The notes under the pieces are model-generated. The model was not told the DNA's origin. It worked only from the letters and a program-made list of their open reading frames with translations, and did not search any database. Shown here one piece after another: positions 1 to 7,099 of a DNA stretch of 64,000 nt (its first letter is position 1; each line of letters begins with the position of its first letter). The DNA lies in assembly GCA_025359945.1 (NCBI GenBank), contig JANYDD010000053.1, positions 1 through 64,000 on the forward strand. The letters are read 5' to 3'. The DNA is from Bdellovibrio sp. (GTDB taxonomy: Bacteria; Bdellovibrionota; Bdellovibrionia; Bdellovibrionales; Bdellovibrionaceae). The position numbers and the translations under genes were made by a program.

Positions 1-50
1 ATGATTTCCCATTCCTCTTCCTTAAGGTCAGTGGGATATCGTTTTCTCAT
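1..50 (-). CDS. IS5-family transposase, N-terminal fragment cut by window edge
   Basis: Reading the minus strand from an ATG at 50-48 gives MRKRYPTDLKEEEWEI before the window ends. This matches the well-known opening of IS5-type (DUF4096-containing) transposases, whose consensus is close to MRKRYPTDLTDEEW. Only about 16 codons are visible, so neither the DDE catalytic residues nor the far inverted repeat can be assessed. The IS end should lie somewhere in 51-130, but with one end only I cannot define the inverted repeat. The identification rests on the short motif alone. Confidence 0.65.
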   Translation of the reverse strand, partial: MRKRYPTDLKEEEWEI

Positions 51-239
51 TCTTAAATTTTGATTTTTATTGCGACGTTAGGCTAGATCTGCAGGACCTA
101 AGTCTGTAGCGCGATACTTCTTAAACACGCTCTAAATGAAATTTTTATTGTTGTTTTTTTTGTACAAGTTCGCCTGCATGCACGAAGAAAACTTTTATCA
201 GCCCGTTGGAGAAAAATGTGAACGTGATTTTAGCTCTAG

Positions 240-537
240 CAAACCCACTTTTCATACATCCTTCCAGTTAAGAGGATTCAAGAAATCCCACTTTTTCTGC
301 AAACGGCTGAAGAGACTTTGATCTGCTAGTGTTTGCAAATTGAAGTTCGCGACATCTGGATTATTGACAATATTGAAGTTGCTGGATCTTTTGCCAGCCG
401 TAGCCCGATCGCGATGGGGCAAAATAGCGTGTCAAACTTTTAGGCGACTTCATCCATCTCCGGGAATATTTACCGAAACGTACGGGTTGAGGTCATGCCA
501 ACCGATCCCGAATCAAACCCTTACAGAAGTCTAACGT
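240..537 (+). pseudogene. Decayed coding remnant beside the IS
   Basis: The 548 bp between the transposase start and the next gene hold no intact gene I can support. One forward frame (codons in phase with 333) looks protein-like from about 240 to the TAA at 535-537, with stretches such as IEVRDIWIIDNIEVAGSF and NIYRNVRVEVMPTDPESN, but it is broken by TAG codons at 327-329 and near 441. It resembles the decayed C-terminal part of a gene, possibly interrupted by the adjacent IS. The family is unrecognised. Short ORFs in the other frames have unlikely compositions. Confidence 0.28.
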
Positions 538-598
538 AACGAAAAAAGAAAAGTCTTTAAAATAAAAACAGAACCAGGTAACTTACAGGGGGGTTTAT

Positions 599-1468
599 AT
601 GTTTAATTTTTATCGACTCAGACAAAATAAAATTCACAAGTTCAAACCTAAGGTAGAAATCCATTCGGAAAAAGGACCTTTCGTTCTGAAGACTGTTTCT
701 GATTCGGAAGAATTAATAGAAGCTCTGAAATTGCGCTACCAGGTTTTTCATCGTGAAATGATTGGCAAGCAAAAACCCCAAGGCATCGACGTCGATGAGT
801 TTGATTTTGTGTGCGACCACTTGGTAATTATTGACAAAAAAATCAATAAAATTGTTGGTACCTACCGGCTGAATTGCAGTTTGTTTTCTCAAGCCTACTA
901 TTCAGCGCAAGAATTTAACTTGCGAAAGATCTTGGAACTGCCCGGCACTAAATTAGAACTGGGTCGCGCTTGTATCCAGACTGAATATCGTCGCGGGATT
1001 GTCATCAGTCTGTTGTGGCGTGGAATTGCTGAATACATGATGAAAACCCAGTCGCAATATTTGTTCGGCTGCGCTTCAATCAAAACCGAAAGTCCCCGCC
1101 AGGCCGCTTTGCTTTATCAGTATTTTCGCCAGCAGGGTCGCTACGACGAAAACACGCTTTGTCCTCCGACCTTGAAATATTCTATGCCCAACTTAAGTCT
1201 ATGGATTCAAAATTTGTCTCGGCCGTTGACTCTTGAAGAAAATGTCGAGGCCGAAGCCCTGATTCCCTCTCTGTGCACGGCTTACCTAAAAGCAGGTGCT
1301 AATTTGGGTGGCGAACCTGCCTACGATCAGGAATTTAAATGTATTGATTTCTTGACGATCCTTTCGATGGAGCACTTAAATAAGGCTCTGTGGAGGAAAT
1401 ACTCTCAATGGAATCAAACTCCGGGCGAAACGGCGCCAATCAGCCTGAATATGGAAATGAGAGCGTAA
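599..1468 (+). CDS. GNAT-type N-acyltransferase (OlsB-like)
   Basis: This 289-residue protein has the layout of OlsB/hemolysin-type GNAT acyltransferases that transfer an acyl chain to an amino group. Residues 39-60 carry LIEALKLRYQVFHREM, the characteristic 'lR..Vf..E' start of the fold. D70-H74 resembles the conserved DxxxDH region. Residues 119-133 (LELGRACIQTEYRRG) match the 'ElgR..v...yRrg' cofactor-binding segment. The C-terminal third (SLWIQNLSRP, IPSLCTAYLKAGANLGGEPAYD) matches the end of this family. The ATG at 599 follows an AGGGGGG Shine-Dalgarno sequence. The 3' end overlaps the next gene by about 60 bp, so the two are probably co-transcribed. The acyl acceptor (ornithine, another amino acid or a lipid) cannot be read from sequence. 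Confidence 0.75.
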   Translation: MFNFYRLRQNKIHKFKPKVEIHSEKGPFVLKTVSDSEELIEALKLRYQVFHREMIGKQKPQGIDVDEFDFVCDHLVIIDKKINKIVGTYRLNCSLFSQAYYSAQEFNLRKILELPGTKLELGRACIQTEYRRGIVISLLWRGIAEYMMKTQSQYLFGCASIKTESPRQAALLYQYFRQQGRYDENTLCPPTLKYSMPNLSLWIQNLSRPLTLEENVEAEALIPSLCTAYLKAGANLGGEPAYDQEFKCIDFLTILSMEHLNKALWRKYSQWNQTPGETAPISLNMEMRA

Positions 1469-2568
1469 AGACCGGTGCCCCAGCAAGCACTCCAATTCCT
1501 TCTCGGGCGCCTGGTCGCAAACCTGATTTCAATACTCTGACAAAGAAACTTCCCGAATGGATTTTACTCGAGAAATTGTGTGATGATTTGGCCTCGTTTG
1601 GCACCATTCACCATTTGGGGACAAGCTTTGATTCTGAATATGAATTTCCGCTGATGGGACTGTCGTTTGGAAGCAAAGATCCACAAGCCCCCACACTGGG
1701 ATTGTTCGGCGGAGTGCACGGGTTAGAACGCATCGGAGCACAAGTAGTTCTGGCGCTTCTAAAATCTTTTTCTGAACTGATTCTTTGGGATAAAATGATT
1801 CAGCATGCTTTATCGCAAGTTCGAATTTGTTTTTTCCCGATGGTGAATCCCATCGGGGTGCTTCGTCAATCGCGAGCCAACCCACAAGGCGTGGATCTAA
1901 TGAGAAACGCCCCCAACCATTCTTCAGAAAAACCCACTTTTTTGGTGGGTGGGCAAAAAATCTCGAACCGTCTGCCTTGGTTTCGCGGTAACATTCACAA
2001 TTCTTTAGAATCCGAGTCTCAGGCGCTGCTGGATTTCTGCGAACAAATGTTTTTTCAAAGCCGTGCAGCCGTGACTATGGATTTTCATTCAGGCTTTGGA
2101 ATTATGGACCGAATTTGGCTGCCTTACGCTAAATCAACAGCGCCCTTTCCACATTTGGCCGAAGCCTACGCCTTTAAAGAATCCTTCGATCGCACTTACC
2201 CCAACCACATCTATAAGATTGAACCTCAGGCTAAAAACTATACAACCGACGGCGATCTTTGGGATTACGCGTACGATCAGTTTTATGCGCGGCCCAAAAA
2301 CAAGGACAGCGTTTACCTTCCCTTATGTCTAGAGATGGGCTCGTGGATGTGGGTGAAAAAAAACCCATTGCAGCTATTTTCGACGCTAGGGCCATTTAAT
2401 CCTCTGAAACCGCATCGCCAAAAAAGAATTTTGCGCAGACATATCCCACTTTTTGATTTTTTAATTCGTTCGGTGGTTTCTCCGGAAGCTTGGATTTTAA
2501 AAAACCCCGAACAACGGGCGAAGTTTCAAATGCGCGCGCTGGAACACTGGTACGGAAAATCCTCATGA
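1408..2568 (+). CDS. M14-like zinc carboxypeptidase / deacylase
   Basis: A 386-residue protein with the zinc ligands of the M14/AspA-AstE fold: H104-x-x-E107 in GGVHGLERIGAQ, H227 in MDFHSGFG and a candidate catalytic glutamate E308 in CLEMGSW. The segment NPIGVLRQSRANPQGVDLMR (about 147-166) matches the 'NP.G....R.N..GvDLNR' substrate-binding loop. No signal peptide is visible, so a cytoplasmic role is likely, on a peptide or amide substrate I cannot name. I chose ATG 1408 because a GGAGG lies 11 bases upstream; a GTG at 1390 in frame would add six residues. The gene overlaps the upstream acyltransferase by 61 bp and the downstream hydrolase by ATGA, indicating translational coupling in a three-gene operon. 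Confidence 0.72.
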   Translation: MESNSGRNGANQPEYGNESVKTGAPASTPIPSRAPGRKPDFNTLTKKLPEWILLEKLCDDLASFGTIHHLGTSFDSEYEFPLMGLSFGSKDPQAPTLGLFGGVHGLERIGAQVVLALLKSFSELILWDKMIQHALSQVRICFFPMVNPIGVLRQSRANPQGVDLMRNAPNHSSEKPTFLVGGQKISNRLPWFRGNIHNSLESESQALLDFCEQMFFQSRAAVTMDFHSGFGIMDRIWLPYAKSTAPFPHLAEAYAFKESFDRTYPNHIYKIEPQAKNYTTDGDLWDYAYDQFYARPKNKDSVYLPLCLEMGSWMWVKKNPLQLFSTLGPFNPLKPHRQKRILRRHIPLFDFLIRSVVSPEAWILKNPEQRAKFQMRALEHWYGKSS

Positions 2569-3311
2569 ATAGAAAATGGATTTTTTTACGAGGCTTGGCG
2601 CGATCAAGTGTTCATTGGGGACCTTTTCTTGAAGTCTTTAAGAATGAATTTCCCGACGACCAGGTCGAACTATTGGACCTGGCCGGCAACGGAACTGAAA
2701 GCATGCGCAAAAGTTTTTTGCAGATCGAGGACTCGGTGGAAGACTTGCGCATCCGTTCGCAGATTTTAAGGAAGGGTCAAAAAGTTTCTCTTTTAACAAT
2801 CTCTATGGGATCGATGGTCGGAGTGGCCTGGGCCGAAAAATATCCAAAAGATATTGAAAATCTGTTTTTAATAAATACCTCTGACCGCAAACGCGGGCAT
2901 TTTTACGAGCGATTGCAACTTTCTTCGATGCCCCAATTTTTAAAGATTTTATTTTACCCTTTATCGCCCGTGGAAAAAGAACGCTTGATTTTGGAAATCG
3001 TGGCGCCCGATGGTCCCGATTTGGGCCGCTGGGCAAGGGATTTTGCCAAGGCGCCTTTCACTTCCAAGGAAAATATTTTTAGGCAGCTCGTGTCTGCGGC
3101 CCGTTTTGCCTTTCCTACAAACAAGCCGCTGGTGCCGGTCACTTTGCTTTCAAGCCACAAGGATAAAATGGTCGACCCCAGTTGCACGGCCCGCCTAGCG
3201 ATGGGCTGGAAGGTTCCTCACATTGAACATCCAACGGGTGGCCACGACTTGCCGTTTTCAAACCCAGAATGGTTGTGTCAGCAAATCAAGCTCATTTTTT
3301 TAAGGAACTAA
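2565..3311 (+). CDS. Alpha/beta-fold hydrolase
   Basis: A 248-residue alpha/beta hydrolase. The oxyanion region is FLRGLARSSVHW (7-18). The nucleophile elbow is TISMGS with Ser80. An acid lies in SSHKDKMVDP and the catalytic His in TGGHDLPF near the C-terminus, in the family order Ser-Asp-His. No signal peptide is visible. The start is the ATG at 2565, overlapping the TGA of the M14-like gene; longer in-frame starts would run deep into that gene. The substrate is unknown. A decayed second copy of its first part is present at 4676-4945. A 13-bp tandem repeat spans its stop codon. Confidence 0.75.
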   Translation: MNRKWIFLRGLARSSVHWGPFLEVFKNEFPDDQVELLDLAGNGTESMRKSFLQIEDSVEDLRIRSQILRKGQKVSLLTISMGSMVGVAWAEKYPKDIENLFLINTSDRKRGHFYERLQLSSMPQFLKILFYPLSPVEKERLILEIVAPDGPDLGRWARDFAKAPFTSKENIFRQLVSAARFAFPTNKPLVPVTLLSSHKDKMVDPSCTARLAMGWKVPHIEHPTGGHDLPFSNPEWLCQQIKLIFLRN

Positions 3312-3327
3312 TTCAAGGGACTAATTC
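3302..3327 (+). repeat. 13-bp tandem direct repeat spanning the hydrolase stop
   Basis: AAGGAACTAATTC (3302-3314) is followed directly by AAGGGACTAATTC (3315-3327), with one mismatch. The first unit contains the hydrolase stop codon. It sits at the edge of the rearranged segment that carries the ATPase pseudogene, so it may be a slippage or repair scar. Confidence 0.6.
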
Positions 3328-3356
3328 AAGTGCTCTAAGTCCTTCTGAAAAACGTT

Positions 3357-4657
3357 TTATGCGATGGCTTCCCATGGAAAAATCAGGATTGTTTTGTCTT
3401 TGTAGGGTTGAAGAGTTCCGGTCAGTGCGACCATTTTAAAATCTGGGTAAAGATATTTCGTTCGCGCTTTTTGAAAGACTCTTAAAAGTTCAAATTGTTT
3501 CGAGCTTGTTTTTTCTTCCGGAAAAACTTTAATACACATCTCAACAATTTCATTTTTACAGATGCCGAAATCAATAACTTGGCCTTTTGCAGATCGAAAA
3601 TAGTAGATTTTTCTGGTGTGGTTACCACTATAAGAAGTGAGGGCCGGAAGCTCCTGAAAGATCCAAGTTTTTAGCTTTTTGCCAAACGAGCCTCCGAAGA
3701 GTTCTATAAATCCGACATCACAGAAAAAAAATTGATCTTTTCTTGTCCCAGATTGATAGGGACTGATCTGATTGACAACGAAAAGAGTCTTCAGCACGCC
3801 AAGATGTGAATTAATCTTTCGCAAGTCAATGCGAAGATACTTTGCTATGCCTCCGGCTGACGAATCCTCTAAAGTTGCTATCGCACTGAGAATTCTTAAC
3901 AACAATTCAGAATCGACTTTGATCCCCTTAAAGAGGGTAGCGTCTCTTTGAGCCGTCAGTTCAATCCAATCCTGAAGTGCCTGCCTTTTTTCAGATTCGT
4001 CCTTAATTCCGAAAATGCCGGGCATGCCGCCATTTTTTAAATACTTCATAAAATCCCCTCGCGAGACTGGAGGTTTAGAATGCAGAATATTTTTTTGACT
4101 GTTGAGAGGCAAATTTCTAACTTCTGAAAGCATTAAGGGAAAAATACCTACCTATGCACATGACGCCAGCAAATTGGCCTTGTCGAATATTGTCGACTTG
4201 AATGCGCTCCAGTCGAACAAGACAGGTAGGTGGCGTCATGTGCATACGTAAGGAAAAATACGCAAGCGAGAAGCTTTGCCCGTCAACGATTCTCGGATAT
4301 TGGTCAATTTCGAAAACTCGGTGGATCCCAACAAAATAAATTGACCCGGCCTTCTTTGCTCATCCACGACAGCTTTGACGCTATCGAAAAGTGCCGGAAC
4401 CTTCTGGGCCTCATCAATAATTAGCAGTTGACCATTTTCAACATCGCGAACAAAAGTATCCGGATTTTCAGCCGCGAAATTCTTCACCGAAGCCAAATCC
4501 AATGTTTTGTAAAGTCTGTTGATTTTTTCAGGAATTAAATTCTTCACTAAAAATGATTTGCGCCTGTTTGTCGGGGCCCCTGAATCAGCACGACAGGAGA
4601 GAATTTAAGCTTTTTAAGTAGGTTATTCATTACATATCCCGCACGCACGTGGTTCAT
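3357..4657 (-). pseudogene. DUF4143 AAA ATPase, broken by frameshift and element insertion
   Basis: The minus strand encodes a once-complete AAA ATPase of the DUF4143 family. Reading from ATG 4657 gives MNHVRAGYVMNNLLKKLKF and then QGPRQTG of Walker A. Here two extra bases (GC, near 4572) shift the frame; removing them restores GPRQTGKSFLVKNLIP. The second segment (4547-4253) carries Walker B (LLIIDEAQKVPAL) and the sensor-like LLGSTEF. A 106-bp element then interrupts the gene after RIFP. The third segment (4133-3357) carries the DUF4143 C-terminal domain, including a PD-(D/E)XK-like FGICKNEIVEM region. Excising the element with one 8-bp duplication reconnects RIFP to LMLSEVRNLPL. The gene is a pseudogene twice over. 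An intact relative lies at 32628-33773. Confidence 0.85.
4147..4252. mobile_element. 106-bp MITE-like element, copy 1
   Basis: This 106-bp element matches the copy at 21550-21655 at 104 positions (differences at 4176 and 4220). Its 22-bp terminal inverted repeats (4147-4168 and 4231-4252) differ at two positions and share the inner core ATGCACATGACGCCA. It is flanked by a perfect 8-bp direct repeat, GAAAAATA at 4139-4146 and 4253-4260, a typical transposition target duplication. It has no transposase, so it must have been moved in trans. Inserted in the ATPase pseudogene, it introduces a TGA a few codons in. The parental IS family is not recognised. Confidence 0.88.
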
Positions 4658-4675
4658 GGTTTAATTTGCATCCTA

Positions 4676-4945
4676 AATCCTCATGAATAGAAAATCGATT
4701 TTTTTTAAAAGGCTTGGCGCGATCAAGCGATCATTGGGGACCTTTTCTTGAAGTCTTCAAGAATGAATTTCCCCAAGGACGAAGTTGAACTTCTAGACAT
4801 TGGCGGCAAATATGTCGCTGATGTCCCAAAGTTCTCTATGTTACAGACCCTGAAAGAGATGACCAAGTTCGCATCCCCAGCGAAGTTCGAGTCCGAGATC
4901 TCGTCCGCGATATGTTAGCCGATGGGCCAAAAACTTCTGATTGAA
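4676..4945 (+). pseudogene. Decayed partial copy of the alpha/beta hydrolase gene
   Basis: From 4676 the sequence closely repeats the hydrolase start at 2558, including ATCCTCATGAATAGAAAAT, TTGGCGCGATCAAG and TTGGGGACCTTTTCTTGAAG. Similarity fades after about 130 bp but can be followed to a stop at 4938-4940, where an RxRDLVRDMLADGPK-like frame corresponds to the hydrolase segment EDLRIRSQILRKGQK. One extra base near 4706 puts the reading frame out. It is therefore a truncated, frameshifted relic of a duplicate or related gene, not an expressed protein. Confidence 0.75.
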
Positions 4946-5031
4946 ATTTTAGTTTAGGTATATTTACTTTTCGGTAGGTAAATACTTGTTTGTGGATACC
5001 AAATTTTGGTCGGAACAGTTACCTTCGGTTA

Positions 5032-5490
5032 ATGAAAATCTATATCGATGGAGATGGCTGCCCTGTTAAAGATGAGACTTACAAGGTGGCCGCTCGTTAC
5101 AAAATTCAAGTTTTAGTCGTTGCTAATAAATGGTTGAAACTTCCTCCTAGTTCTTTGATTGAAATGATTGTGGTTGGTGGCGACTTCAATGCTGCCGATG
5201 ATTGGATTGTTAATGCCTCGCAACCCTTCGACATTGTGATCACAGCCGATCTTCTTTTGGCCGATCGCTGTTTGAAAAAACACGTCGGCGCCCTGGGTCC
5301 CAAGGGCTTTCAGTTTACCGAAGATAATATTGGGCAAGCTTTGGCTTCCCGAGAACTGATGACGAACCTTCGCCATATGGGAGAAAATCATGGCGGACCT
5401 GCGCCAATGGATAAAAAATCCAAGTCGCAATTTTTATCGCAGCTGGATCGCATGATTCAGCAGTTTAAAAGAGGGGAAGCGTCTAAATAA
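5032..5490 (+). CDS. YaiI/YqxD family protein (DUF188, UPF0178)
   Basis: A 152-residue protein with the family signature at the start, [15 protein letters not shown], followed by VVVANKW-like and [13 protein letters not shown] segments and the conserved block [16 protein letters not shown]. Its length is normal for the family. The fold is PIN/NYN-like, with conserved acidic residues suggesting metal-dependent nucleic-acid processing, but the function is not established. ATG 5032 was chosen because the family begins at MxIyiDaDgCPVk. There is no strong Shine-Dalgarno sequence. The gene stands alone, downstream of the hydrolase relic. Confidence 0.9.
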   Translation: MKIYIDGDGCPVKDETYKVAARYKIQVLVVANKWLKLPPSSLIEMIVVGGDFNAADDWIVNASQPFDIVITADLLLADRCLKKHVGALGPKGFQFTEDNIGQALASRELMTNLRHMGENHGGPAPMDKKSKSQFLSQLDRMIQQFKRGEASK

Positions 5491-5649
5491 AATTTTTTTC
5501 TCAACGGACACGATCTATTTCTGACCGGCAACGGTTAAAATTTCCCTTGGGTTCCTGCGAACACCATCAGTTTAGCATTCAAAACGCCTATTCGCTGGTG
5601 GTTTCAGACTTGCACTCTTCAAAGTAAACAATAAAAAATAGGAGAAATT

Positions 5650-5970
5650 ATGTCTGCATATAAAAAAGTACCTGAAGACGCCATTGACGAAGATCGTTTC
5701 ACAAAGAAAATGGGCGCGGCGAATTTTTTGTCGCTACCAGAAAACGACAGCCCCGGGGATTCCGAATCCGATGCAGGCGCCGAGTTCGATTTGGGATTAG
5801 GTTTTTATCCTGAAACTAAAAAAGCAAGGTCACCTTCCGAAAACGAAAATCAATCAGAAAAAGAGTATCTTGAAGAAAACGAAATGGGATTAAACGAAAG
5901 CTCAACTGTTGTGGACTCGTGCCAACCAGCCCCGTGGATGGACCGCGATTCGCTCACATCGACCCACTAG
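5650..5970 (+). CDS. Small acidic hypothetical protein
   Basis: A 106-residue, strongly acidic, low-complexity protein rich in Asp, Glu, Ser and Asn with no hydrophobic segment and no domain I recognise. The ATG at 5650 has a good Shine-Dalgarno sequence (AGGAG at 5641-5645, 5 bases away), which is the main argument for reality. Its 3' end overlaps the convergent gene ending at 5967 by four bases. It is predicted cytosolic and largely disordered. Confidence 0.55.
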   Translation: MSAYKKVPEDAIDEDRFTKKMGAANFLSLPENDSPGDSESDAGAEFDLGLGFYPETKKARSPSENENQSEKEYLEENEMGLNESSTVVDSCQPAPWMDRDSLTSTH

Positions 5971-7094
5971 TTGCTTTGGGGAAACAGCACCCACTGATGG
6001 GTTTGAAAATGGTTTTGAGTTTTCTCAAGCCAATTTTCCACTTGTATGGCGTGGGTTCTAATTTCTCTGGACTTGGAATTTTTTCGGGACTGCAGGTCTA
6101 GCATTAAATTTTGCGTGGGCAAAAGTTTTGGGTACTGCAGTTGTCCTGCACGCACTGTACAGACCAATTCAACTTGATTTGAGTCTGCCAGATCGTCGGG
6201 GGTTTGAATCCATTCTGGGGGATAAATTTTTTCTAACAGACGGCGCACGCCCGGCATCACATTCCACCAAGACATTATTTCTCCTCCGTAAAGCCAGTTG
6301 ATAAAATCAGCGCACGTTCCAATCCCGGAAAATGTGGCAGGGTCCTTGGCTTTTAAAATTGCAAGCTCGCGCGCCGCTCTACTTTTGGGCCGGAAGATCG
6401 AGAATCGGTTGCGGTACTCGGTGTAATCCAAAGAAGAATTGTCGATTTTTAAAAATTTAGGTTTTTGTTCTTCTACGGGGTGACCCCGCTGAAAGAGCGG
6501 CGGATAAAAACTTAAACCCTGTAGATCCCACGGAGTATCAAACGCGGTGATCAGTTCTGCGTGGCGAAAGTCTAAATCGATATCTGAAAATTTGCTGATC
6601 TCTAGAATTTTCATTCCCAAGCGTAAAGTGGACCCAAAATCCGATTCGACATCGGGATCATTGTAAGCGTTTCTTAAAATAAAATCTCCCGGCCCCGCTA
6701 ACATCCAACAGCTGGGCAGGGCCGACGGCAACGAATCCAAATTTAAATTTTGAATTTGCTCACGAGGTATAAGACTAAAACTTGGATCTTGAAATTCTTC
6801 CGAGATCAACCAAGTGATTTTTTGCAAAGCTAAAAAATATGAAACATTCCAGTCGGCCGGATGAATTTGATGAATCAGGATTCTTAATTTTTCTCGGTCG
6901 GATGATTTTTCGGATTTTAGTAGGCCAATCCACTTTTGGAGAAAATAATTCTGCTCCTGATTCGGATCCCTGGCCATCGAGTTTTTCCAAAACATCATAC
7001 GCAGCTGATCAATAGGGCTAACGTCATGTGATTCGCGGGCTGCTGCTGTCGTCAGAAAAATAAAACAGAAAACAAACCCGCAAAAAAAACGCAT
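5967..7094 (-). CDS. Secreted protein, possible YiiX-like permuted papain-fold hydrolase
   Basis: A 375-residue protein with a signal peptide (MRFFCGFVFCFIFLTTAAARE). The middle contains AGPGDFIL (about 131-138), a His in DFRHAELITAF, and later GIGTCADFINWLYGG with a single Cys. The order GDfI, then His, then Cys is that of YiiX-type permuted NlpC/P60 (papain-like) enzymes, which act on peptide or lipid amide bonds. I infer this from motif order only; the flanking sequence is unfamiliar. It starts five bases after the stop of the 785-residue secreted protein, so the pair is probably one minus-strand operon working in the periplasm or outside the cell. Confidence 0.6.
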   Translation of the reverse strand: MRFFCGFVFCFIFLTTAAARESHDVSPIDQLRMMFWKNSMARDPNQEQNYFLQKWIGLLKSEKSSDREKLRILIHQIHPADWNVSYFLALQKITWLISEEFQDPSFSLIPREQIQNLNLDSLPSALPSCWMLAGPGDFILRNAYNDPDVESDFGSTLRLGMKILEISKFSDIDLDFRHAELITAFDTPWDLQGLSFYPPLFQRGHPVEEQKPKFLKIDNSSLDYTEYRNRFSIFRPKSRAARELAILKAKDPATFSGIGTCADFINWLYGGEIMSWWNVMPGVRRLLEKIYPPEWIQTPDDLADSNQVELVCTVRAGQLQYPKLLPTQNLMLDLQSRKNSKSREIRTHAIQVENWLEKTQNHFQTHQWVLFPQSN

Positions 7095-7099
7095 TGCCT

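Noticed and set aside
136-534. Two short forward ORFs (136-321 and 340-534)
   Set aside because: Composition is unlike real proteins here and neither has a good ribosome binding site. A different frame of the same region looks more like decayed coding sequence.
4147-4252. Interpretation of the 106-bp element as a structured RNA or REP sequence
   Set aside because: The 8-bp target duplications at both copies and the location inside two genes point to transposition. REP elements are usually shorter, intergenic and lack such duplications.
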